From positions 1-6,911 of the forward strand of contig DIZC01000129.1 of assembly GCA_002429315.1 (NCBI GenBank): a stretch of 6,911 nt of DNA, given 5' to 3'. The notes under the pieces were generated by a model. It made no database searches. It was not told the origin of the DNA and saw nothing but the letters and a program-made list of their open reading frames with translations. The stretch comes from Alphaproteobacteria bacterium UBA6038 (GTDB taxonomy: Bacteria > Pseudomonadota > Alphaproteobacteria > Micropepsales > Micropepsaceae). This document shows positions 1 to 5,795 of the stretch, one piece after another. The translations under genes were made by a program, and so were the position numbers. Numbering within the stretch: the first letter of the stretch is position 1; the number at the start of each line of letters is the position of its first letter.

Positions 1-1702
1 TCTGACTGGATCGTGCTCTAGCCTTCTCTGCTCGCACACCTGTCGTCGTCCAGTCGTGTCCGAGAACAAGTCGGATGAACTGCGTCCATCCATCATCTTT
101 TGTGTTTCGCCGGTGTCCTATCTGCACGTCCGAGGGTTCCCACGCCTTGTCCGGGCCGAGCTCAATGATCGGCAGGTAGACGTCCAACGCGTACAGTGGT
201 GCATTGAAACGTGGGTACTCCTGCGGAAGGTGGCGCTTAGGAGAGCCATTAAGTGGAACATCCGTAAGGTGAATCTGCACGCTGCTCTCGCGCGGCGCCA
301 TGTAGCCCAGGTTCGCAGCAGTCGCGAAGACGAGCCAACCGAACGCGAAAAAACCGAGAGACCAGTATAATGCGCGCCAAGGCTCGTATCCGTAACCGAC
401 CGCGTAGCGCAAAAATCCATTCCAGAGACCAGGGATATTTAGAAACAGTTTTCTTAAGGCCCCTCGCTCCAAAGAAATCGTCCAACGATTGCTGCGCGCT
501 AATTCGACTTCGCGGCAAATAGCCAATTTCCTCGAATCCAGGTCGCAACCTGTATCGCGCAACACTTTGATCGTTTGTGTCCAGGGTTGCGGGTGGAACG
601 TGCCATGTGTGCTGTCCCGCTGTTGAAGTTTCAGCCAGTCCCGCCGCGTTTCCCAGTCGGTGGGGCAATCGTGAAAGTGTTCATAAGTAAATCCGTCGAG
701 CTGCAATTTGCCCGGCGGCGGCCAGGAATCGCGAGAATCACGGTAGACGACGCATTTTGCGTGGCTGAGGTCCAGTATGCCGCAAATGGTGGCGTGCGCG
801 TGCGGATGGTCCGATATGCCGCTTTCCGCTTTATCAAAGAGCAGGCCCGAACCGATTTCCGCGAAGCGCAGTCGGAGGGAAAAATCGTCCTCGTCCTCTT
901 TTTCTTTCCAATTCGCGCATTCGTGCAGAAAATTCCCGCCTCGGCAACTCACCTGCCCCCGAGCAAACAAACCCATGAAATCGACCGGACCTTTGCCCGT
1001 GAAGCCATTGTTGAGATAAAGACCGCGGCACGACAGGCCTTGAGCCTGGAACGTCTTTTCAAAGAATCCACCTGCGCATTCGAGGTCGCCTTCGATGTTC
1101 GCGCCGTCGATTGTAACTTTGCCTCTCGCTATGAATTTTCCCAGCCTATCGTCACTATTGAGGTTGACGCTCCCGCCGACCCGCGCATGGATAGCGGTCA
1201 GTGCGCATTGCCTATCGGGTGCTGTATTGAAGGTTCCGCCAGTGCATTCAAGGTTTCCATCGAGTGAGACATCGTCGAGGTCGACCTCGTCGTCAGCGAC
1301 AAATCCGCCGTTAAGAAAGAGGCTTCCCTTGACCTGCATGCGCCTTGCGCGCAGCCCTTTAGGCAAATGCGATTTGGTAAAACTGAGTGTTTTTGCCACG
1401 CAATCCGAAAGATGGACAAAACCATCGAAGCGGCAGTTCTCGAACCAGATAGTTCGACTTAGAGTCATGCCCTGCAGATTGAGCTCTCCGGTTATCAAGG
1501 CACCGCGTATCAGAAGGGGACTCGGATGAGCATACGGTAGCCGCCGCGATCCAGTTCGACCGTTGCTTATGGCCAAATCACGAACCAATGTTGCAGGAAT
1601 GACGGGGAACGATTCTCCTTCTATTGGCTCGAACCATTTATTTGAATCGGCGCAGGCAATCAATCTGTTCTCGGTACTCGATATCCAATTAAGAACAGGC
1701 AT
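1..1702 (-). CDS. Large membrane-anchored beta-helix/pentapeptide-like repeat protein, C-terminus cut by window edge
   Basis: I see an uninterrupted minus-strand frame from an in-frame TAG at 1742-1744 to the left edge, giving 567 codons from the ATG at 1702-1700 and no stop in the window. Residues about 64-260 are short repeats rich in G, L and D. Three contain a C-x-G-G-x-F core (Cys153, Cys209, Cys253), as expected of a right-handed beta-helix. Residues about 330-400 form a conserved block with LQLDGFTY, W..R..WL..Q and PQPWTQTIKVLR. GYGYEPWRALYW (437-448) leads into one hydrophobic segment (about 444-468). FNAPLYALDVYLPIIELG (499-516) follows. This order matches proteins of unknown function often named 'membrane-associated oxidoreductase' or pentapeptide-repeat protein; I see no redox cofactor motif supporting the oxidoreductase name. 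The start is backed by a GGAG ten bases upstream, slightly far; GTG at 1726-1724 is an alternative. GC is lower and codons such as ATA, AGA, CTA and TTG are commoner than in the neighbours, which suggests transfer. Confidence 0.85.
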   Translation of the reverse strand, partial: MPVLNWISSTENRLIACADSNKWFEPIEGESFPVIPATLVRDLAISNGRTGSRRLPYAHPSPLLIRGALITGELNLQGMTLSRTIWFENCRFDGFVHLSDCVAKTLSFTKSHLPKGLRARRMQVKGSLFLNGGFVADDEVDLDDVSLDGNLECTGGTFNTAPDRQCALTAIHARVGGSVNLNSDDRLGKFIARGKVTIDGANIEGDLECAGGFFEKTFQAQGLSCRGLYLNNGFTGKGPVDFMGLFARGQVSCRGGNFLHECANWKEKEDEDDFSLRLRFAEIGSGLLFDKAESGISDHPHAHATICGILDLSHAKCVVYRDSRDSWPPPGKLQLDGFTYEHFHDCPTDWETRRDWLKLQQRDSTHGTFHPQPWTQTIKVLRDTGCDLDSRKLAICREVELARSNRWTISLERGALRKLFLNIPGLWNGFLRYAVGYGYEPWRALYWSLGFFAFGWLVFATAANLGYMAPRESSVQIHLTDVPLNGSPKRHLPQEYPRFNAPLYALDVYLPIIELGPDKAWEPSDVQIGHRRNTKDDGWTQFIRLVLGHDWTTTGVRAEKARARSSQ

Positions 1703-1899
1703 AACATTGTGGCTCCGGCAGACCACCGTGCGAAGTTCGCTCTATGATAGACGCTGGAGGGTAGAAAAGCTAGCACCAGTTTCTTTGGAGCGCGCGTCGA
1801 ATTGCAAGGAACTCTGAATTACGTCCAAGCTCCCGCTACATCAAGACATTTGGTAGGTGCGGTTCGCGCCGAGTTCATGCCAATGCTAATCACGTGCAT

Positions 1900-1913
1900 C
1901 GCCGGCGCCGGCG
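1900..1913. repeat. Perfect 14-base GC palindrome
   Basis: The sequence CGCCGGCGCCGGCG reads the same on both strands. It lies in the non-coding interval about 170 bases before the ZIP start. It has no T-run after it, so it does not look like an intrinsic terminator. In GC-rich DNA such a run of CGCCGG units can arise by chance; a protein-binding site is possible but nothing else supports it. Confidence 0.4.
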
Positions 1914-2044
1914 TGCGGGAAAGCCACGGTTCACGACCCGGTGGTCACGCCCGAATGCTCCAACTATCCCGGTTGCGCGAGGGGCGGTCAGAATGCAGGC
2001 CTGATCTCCGGTCCCTGCTTTCTGGAGCGATCCTCACCCTGTAT

Positions 2045-2059
2045 CCTCTTCTCTAGAGG
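2045..2059. repeat. Short inverted repeat just upstream of the ZIP gene
   Basis: CCTCT and AGAGG flank a five-base loop, ending 23 bases before the ATG at 2083. The right arm contains purine-rich sequence (AGAGGGG) that is the nearest thing to a ribosome binding site for the ZIP gene, although it sits too far upstream to be ideal. Pairing of the arms could mask that sequence. The stem has only five pairs, so chance is a reasonable explanation. Confidence 0.25.
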
Positions 2060-2082
2060 GGAAAGAGTGATTTGATGTAGTT

Positions 2083-2820
2083 ATGTCCGTGCTCCTCATC
2101 TCCGGACTCGCGTTCGCCGCCACCCTGCTGGGTGGGGTGTTTGCGTTGCGGTTTCGCGATCGGCTGCATCTCATTTTGGGATTTTCCGCCGGCGCGGTGA
2201 TCGGCGTGGCGCTGTTCGATCTCTTGCCGGAATCGATGTCATTGGCGGACGGCCATTATGGCCCCGCAACGTTGACGCTGTTTGTCGCCGCGGGCTTCTT
2301 CGCCTATCTGATTATCGATCGGTTGATCCTGCTGCATCCGCACACCCATGACGATCATGCGCACGCGCAACACGACGCGCCGCCGGCGCGCGGCGCGTTC
2401 GGCGCGCTGACCTTGGCGGCACACAGCTTTCTCGACGGCGTGGCGATCGGCGCGGGGTTTCAGGCGTCGCCCGTGGTCGGCGCGATCGTGACCGCCGCGG
2501 TGGTGACGCATGATTTCTCCGACGGGATCAATACCGTCGCCTTCATTCTCCGCGGCGGCGGCAAGCTGCGGCAGGCATTGCCGTGGCTGCTTCTCGATGC
2601 ATGCGCGCCGGTGGCCGGCGCGGCATCGACCTTGCTGTTCCGCATTCCGCCATCCAGCATCGGATTGGTGCTGGGCGTGTTCGGCGGCTGCTTCCTCTAT
2701 CTGGGCGCCTCCGACCTCATTCCCGAAAGCCAGCACGCCCATCCCCGCGCCGCTACGACGGTCATGACTCTGCTTGGCGCCGGCGTGCTCTATGTGGCGG
2801 TGCGCGTCTGGGGCGGCTAG
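2083..2820 (+). CDS. ZIP-family divalent metal transporter
   Basis: This 245-residue protein has the usual length and layout of a bacterial ZIP permease, an inner-membrane carrier for Zn(II) and related divalent metals. Hydrophobic segments run from residue 3 onward, and DLLPE (46-50) closes the second. A His-rich cytoplasmic loop lies at about 85-98 (HPHTHDDHAHAQHD), followed by the paired metal-site helices: HSFLDG (114-119) and HDFSDG (143-148). These carry the His and Asp ligands expected in transmembrane helices 4 and 5. The second motif has Asp where many ZIPs have Pro-Glu (HxxPEG); this form occurs in a known bacterial subgroup. Three further hydrophobic segments complete the fold. The ATG at 2083 is the only sensible start: the ATG at 2074 is followed at once by TAG. 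No strong ribosome site is visible. The gene ends in the same CTAG that ends the convergent NDH-2 gene. The substrate metal cannot be read from sequence alone. Confidence 0.93.
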   Translation: MSVLLISGLAFAATLLGGVFALRFRDRLHLILGFSAGAVIGVALFDLLPESMSLADGHYGPATLTLFVAAGFFAYLIIDRLILLHPHTHDDHAHAQHDAPPARGAFGALTLAAHSFLDGVAIGAGFQASPVVGAIVTAAVVTHDFSDGINTVAFILRGGGKLRQALPWLLLDACAPVAGAASTLLFRIPPSSIGLVLGVFGGCFLYLGASDLIPESQHAHPRAATTVMTLLGAGVLYVAVRVWGG

Positions 2821-4091
2821 GCCTCGACGTTCTCCGCGATCAGCCGCGCACCGCGCTCGTAGGTGAGGTACCGCCACAGCCATTGGATGGCCACCATCAG
2901 CCGGTGTTGAAAGCCGACCAGCAGATACACGTGGATCAGCGCCCAGAAGCCCCAGGCGAACCATCCCTTCAACCGCCACCAGCCGAAATCGAACACCGCA
3001 GCATGGCGCCCGATGATCGCGGTGTTTCCCCGATTGTGGAACACGAAGGGCTTCGGCGCGGCGCCGCGCCGGATCCGTTTCGCGAGCGCGTGGCCGAGAT
3101 ACCCACCTTCCTGTTTCGCCACCTGAGCCAAGCCCGGCAGCGGATTGCCGTGTTCGTCCGGCGTGAGCGCCAGATCGCCGAGCACATAGATGTCTTTCAG
3201 TCCGGGCACGGACAATTGGCGATCGACAGAAATGCGTCCGGCCCGATCCGTCGCAACGCCCAGCAAGCTGCCCAGTGGCGATGCTGTGACACCCGCGGCC
3301 CAGATTGCCAAGCCCGCGCTAATCTTCTCGCCCCCCGCAACGATGGCACCATTTTCAATTCGCTCGACCGCGCAATTCGTCCGCACCGTCACGCCCAGCG
3401 TCTTCAGTTTGGTCTGTGCATAGGCCGCCAGGTTCTCTGGAAATGCCGTGAGAATCCGCGGCCCCGCCTCCAACAGAAGGACAGTCGCCGTTTGCGGCCG
3501 GATACGATGGAAATCGCGCGCCAACGTGTATCGCGCAAGCTCCGCAATAGACCCGGCCAGCTCCACGCCCGTTGGACCGCCACCGATCACCGCAATCGTC
3601 ATCAGCCTTTCCTGCTCGGTGACATCGGCGCTCATCTCGGCTTTTTCGAAGGTGAGCAGCAGGCGCGAGCGGATGCGGCGTGCGTCTTCGATGGTCTTGA
3701 GGCCGGGCGCGAATCCGGACCATTCCTCGTGGCCGAAATAACCGTGCATGGCGCCGGTCGCGAGCACGAGAATGTCGAACGGCACGTCCGTTCCGGTGGC
3801 GAGCGTCACCTTTCGGGCCTGTGTGTCGATGGCCGTCACCGCGCCGAGCATCACCTCCACGCTGGCGTAGCGGCCGAGCATTTTGCGGATCGGTTCCGCG
3901 ATGTCGGCGGGCGACAGCGCGGCCGTTGCCACCTGATAGAGAAGCGGCTGAAACAGATGGTGGTTCTGACGGTCGATGATGGTTACGGGCAATCCTGCCT
4001 TGCCCAAAGCCCGCGCCACTTCGATGCCGGCAAAGCCGGCGCCGACAACGACCGTGCGCGGCCGTCGCAGAGCATCATAGGTGGTCGACAT
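2817..4091 (-). CDS. ndh: Type II NADH:quinone oxidoreductase (NDH-2)
   Basis: The product, 424 residues, is a single-subunit FAD enzyme that passes electrons from NADH to the quinone pool at the inner face of the membrane without pumping protons. The FAD dinucleotide fold is at 13-26 (GAGFAG, Gly17, Gly19, Gly22). The NADH fold is at 166-180 (GGGPTG, Gly170, Gly172, Gly175), with an acidic Glu208 at the end of the next strand. VLGD (303-306) contacts FAD, and AQVAKQ (322-327) matches the AQxAxQ quinone-site motif. The aromatic and hydrophobic C-terminal stretch from about 375 to 410 fits the amphipathic membrane anchor. The frame stays open 40 codons further upstream to 4211, but I chose the ATG at 4091-4089: it gives the usual short lead before the first beta strand, has GAGAG seven bases upstream, and avoids overlapping rsmB. 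No complex I genes are in view. Confidence 0.95.
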   Translation of the reverse strand: MSTTYDALRRPRTVVVGAGFAGIEVARALGKAGLPVTIIDRQNHHLFQPLLYQVATAALSPADIAEPIRKMLGRYASVEVMLGAVTAIDTQARKVTLATGTDVPFDILVLATGAMHGYFGHEEWSGFAPGLKTIEDARRIRSRLLLTFEKAEMSADVTEQERLMTIAVIGGGPTGVELAGSIAELARYTLARDFHRIRPQTATVLLLEAGPRILTAFPENLAAYAQTKLKTLGVTVRTNCAVERIENGAIVAGGEKISAGLAIWAAGVTASPLGSLLGVATDRAGRISVDRQLSVPGLKDIYVLGDLALTPDEHGNPLPGLAQVAKQEGGYLGHALAKRIRRGAAPKPFVFHNRGNTAIIGRHAAVFDFGWWRLKGWFAWGFWALIHVYLLVGFQHRLMVAIQWLWRYLTYERGARLIAENVEA

Positions 4092-4152
4092 GGCGTCGCT
4101 CTCGGCTGAACGGTAGAACTCCTTACATGATTCAGCGGGCCTGTAGCACTCC
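4092..4152. promoter_or_regulatory. Divergent intergenic region between NDH-2 and rsmB
   Basis: These 61 bases must carry the start signals of two oppositely transcribed genes, unless the promoters lie inside the flanking coding sequence. On the minus strand GAGAG sits seven bases before the NDH-2 ATG. On the plus strand I see no clear ribosome site before rsmB. CGGCTGAA (4103-4110) and TTCAGCGG (4131-4138) form an inverted repeat matching at 7 of 8 positions, with a 20-base spacer. This could be an operator for a dimeric regulator serving both genes, but it may be chance. No -35/-10 pair of good quality was found. Confidence 0.4.
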
Positions 4153-5424
4153 ATGACGCCGGCGGCGCGCGTGCGGGCGGCGATCGAGATTTTGCAAGAC
4201 TTCGAAACCACTGCGTCGCCGGCCGATCGTTTCCTGCGCGACTGGTTCCGCAGGCGGCGCTATGCGGGATCGAAAGACCGCGCGGCGATTGCCGAGCGCG
4301 TGTTCGATGTGCTGCGCCATCGCAATTCCTTCGCCTGGCGCATGCAAAGCGAAACCCCGCGCGCGTTGGTGATCGCTTCGCTGCTGAGCGAGGGGCAAAC
4401 GCGAGACTCTATCACCGCACTTTTCCGCGGCGATGGCTACGGCCCGCCGCCACTGAGCGCGTCTGAAATCGACGCCACCAATTCGCCGCCGCGAGGCGAA
4501 CCGCCCTTGCATGTGCAAGGCGAATATCCGCCATGGCTGGAGCCAGAGCTGCGCCGTGCGTTCGGCGAGCGCTTGCTGGGCGAAATGCGTGCGCTGCAAT
4601 CCCGTGCGTCCATCGATCTGCGCGTCAACGCGCTCAAGGCAAACCGCACGGACGTTCTCAAAGAGCTTCGCGTCGAAGGCTACGACGCAAATCCCACTCG
4701 CTACTCGCCATTCGCCATTCGCGTTCCTGCGGGCGTCAGCGGATTGGAGAAGACAAAGCTGTTCACGTCCGGCGCGTTCGAGCTGCAGGACGAAGCCTCG
4801 CAAATCGCGGCGCTGCTGGTGGGTGCCAAACCCGGCATGCGTGTGCTCGATCTTGCCGCGGGTGCCGGCGGCAAGGCGCTGGCTTTGGCGGCGCAGATGC
4901 GGAATGAAGGCGAGATCGTCGCCCGCGACATCGATGAACGGCGCCTTGCCCAGATTTGGGACCGCGCGAAACGTGCGGGTGTCACCATCATTCTCCCCCG
5001 CTCTCCGAATGGGATGCTGTTCGACCGCGTCCTCATCGATGCGCCGTGCAGCGGGACGGGGACGTGGCGCAGGCAGCCGGAGCTGCGCTGGCGGCTCACG
5101 CCGGAGCGGCTCGAAGCGCTGAAGAAAACGCAAAGTCACCTGCTGGACGACGGCGCGCGGCAAACCAGACCCGGCGGCCGGCTGATCTACGCTATCTGTT
5201 CTCTTCTGCCGTGCGAGAGCGAGGACCAGATCACCACGTTTCTCGAACGACATCCCGATTTCGCGATTCGCCCCGCGCGCGGCGTATGGGCCGAATCAAC
5301 CAAAACCGAGCCGCCGCCGGGCATGGATCAGTTCTTCCGTGCCACCCCGTTCACCACCGGCACCGACGGTTTTTTCGCTGCGGTCCTTGCCCGGTCGCGG
5401 CGGGCACAGGCACCGCCTGAATAG
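4153..5424 (+). CDS. rsmB: RsmB/NOP-family 16S rRNA cytosine-5 methyltransferase
   Basis: The product, 423 residues, transfers a methyl group from S-adenosylmethionine to carbon 5 of a cytosine in 16S rRNA (C967 in the E. coli enzyme). The N-terminal third (about 1-95) is helical and resembles the NusB-like RNA-binding domain. RVNALKANR (157-165) opens the middle domain, and FELQDEASQ (209-217) leads into the Rossmann core. LDLAAGAGGK (232-241) binds the cofactor. DAPCSGTG (296-303) is motif IV, with Cys299 needed for product release. YAICS (346-350) is motif VI, with Cys349 the expected nucleophile; most relatives have Thr rather than Ile just before it. The ATG at 4153 fits the family's usual N-terminus (TPAARVRAAIEIL), though no good ribosome site precedes it. 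A relative of this gene lies beside guaA in alphaproteobacteria as I recall, and it does here. The exact target base is inferred from family. Confidence 0.93.
   Translation: MTPAARVRAAIEILQDFETTASPADRFLRDWFRRRRYAGSKDRAAIAERVFDVLRHRNSFAWRMQSETPRALVIASLLSEGQTRDSITALFRGDGYGPPPLSASEIDATNSPPRGEPPLHVQGEYPPWLEPELRRAFGERLLGEMRALQSRASIDLRVNALKANRTDVLKELRVEGYDANPTRYSPFAIRVPAGVSGLEKTKLFTSGAFELQDEASQIAALLVGAKPGMRVLDLAAGAGGKALALAAQMRNEGEIVARDIDERRLAQIWDRAKRAGVTIILPRSPNGMLFDRVLIDAPCSGTGTWRRQPELRWRLTPERLEALKKTQSHLLDDGARQTRPGGRLIYAICSLLPCESEDQITTFLERHPDFAIRPARGVWAESTKTEPPPGMDQFFRATPFTTGTDGFFAAVLARSRRAQAPPE
4702..4723 (+). repeat. Short tandem TCGCCAT repeat inside rsmB
   Basis: Within rsmB the sequence CTCGCCATTCGCCATTCGC (near 4704-4722) contains a seven-base unit, TCGCCAT, repeated about two and a half times, preceded by CTCGCTA. 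It encodes the residues YSPFAIR (184-190). Similar strings occur as dispersed repeats between genes in some alphaproteobacteria, as I recall. Here the protein aligns in length with other RsmB proteins, which often read PTPYSPxGIR at this place, so it need not be an insertion. Confidence 0.35.
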
Positions 5425-5459
5425 GCTTCACATTCGAGTTTGGCACGGGGACGCCGGCA

Positions 5460-5639
5460 TCACGCTTTGCTCCATTTGCCCTTGTGTATGTCGAATTTCA
5501 CCTTCCCCTCGGCCCGCATGCGCAGCAGCTGTTCCTGCAGCGCGTCCGTGCTCTTGTTGCTGGGATCAAGCCGCTGCTGCAGCGCATAAACGGCGCGGGG
5601 TTTGTCCAGGGCAGCCAACACATCTTCGTCTTTGATCAT
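5460..5639 (-). CDS. Small uncharacterised protein, possible winged-helix fold
   Basis: A 59-codon frame runs from the ATG at 5639-5637 to a TGA at 5462-5460. GAGAGA lies seven bases before the ATG, a good ribosome site, and codon use matches the GC-rich neighbours. The protein begins MIKDEDVLAAL and shows helix-like stretches at about 4-11, 15-24 and 30-43. A basic ending with alternating hydrophobic residues (KVKFDIHKGKW, 46-56) follows. Three helices then a beta hairpin is the layout of a winged-helix DNA-binding domain, but this is my reading of the pattern and I do not recognise the family. It has no signal peptide, membrane segment or cysteine. It converges on rsmB, with 35 bases between the two ends, and diverges from guaA across 156 bases. 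Its position suggests it might share regulation with guaA, but nothing in the sequence proves that. Confidence 0.72.
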   Translation of the reverse strand: MIKDEDVLAALDKPRAVYALQQRLDPSNKSTDALQEQLLRMRAEGKVKFDIHKGKWSKA

Positions 5640-5688
5640 GGTGGATTCTCTCTCGTCTTTTCGCCGTGTGCCTCAGCCACCATACCTC

Positions 5689-5700
5689 GATCCGGGGATC
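5689..5700. repeat. Short inverted repeat in the guaA upstream region
   Basis: GATCC and GGATC flank two G residues, about 95 bases before the guaA ATG and 50 bases before the start of the small divergent gene. It could be a regulator-binding site between the two divergent genes. The arms are only five bases long, so chance is likely. No purine riboswitch-like conserved core is seen in the interval 5640-5795, nor a strong promoter. Confidence 0.25.
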
Positions 5701-5795
5701 ATCTCGACGGGAAGGGGGCTCACCCAGACGATCGGCAAGCTACACTGCCGCGCAGATGGCTGGACAGCATCTCACCCCCTCGGCTACATCCTGCC

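Larger units (their letters stand above)
1703..2082. other. Gene-poor interval between the repeat-protein gene and the ZIP gene
   Basis: No frame here has a convincing start, ribosome binding site and protein-like composition together. The plus-strand frame at 1802-2056 (84 codons) is rich in Arg, Ser and Leu with no motif or ribosome site, and I regard it as chance. The left part (to about 1890) is AT-richer, and the right part is GC-rich and contains the palindrome at 1900-1913. The interval should hold the promoters of both flanking genes, which diverge from it, but I could not pick out a -35/-10 pair with confidence. I also see no Zur-like AT-rich dyad in front of the metal transporter. 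Confidence 0.5.

Noticed and set aside
575..1267. Plus-strand open frame of 230 codons
   Set aside because: It is codon-for-codon antisense to the minus-strand repeat protein, which has recognisable conserved motifs; the plus translation has none.
1855..2045. Possible cobalamin-type riboswitch before the ZIP gene
   Set aside because: Some short strings look similar (GGGAA, GTCAG), but the conserved B12-box core GCCACTG is absent and the order is wrong.
1802..2056. Plus-strand open frame of 84 codons in the gene-poor interval
   Set aside because: No ribosome site, no motif, and Arg/Ser/Leu-rich composition typical of chance translation.
2239..2979. Minus-strand open frame of 246 codons
   Set aside because: It is antisense to the ZIP gene and overlaps the 3' end of NDH-2 on the same strand in another frame, with no protein-like hydrophobic pattern.
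2583..4109. Plus-strand open frame of 508 codons
   Set aside because: It lies antisense to the NDH-2 gene and overlaps the end of the ZIP gene. Its product is rich in Arg, His and Pro with no domain, as expected of a shadow in GC-rich DNA.
4092..4211. Upstream extension of the NDH-2 gene by 40 codons
   Set aside because: The extension would overlap rsmB on the other strand, has no family similarity, and the ATG at 4091 has a better ribosome site and the usual N-terminal length.
4132..5253. Minus-strand open frame of 373 codons
   Set aside because: It is antisense to rsmB and very rich in Arg, with no motif; rsmB has full family motifs.
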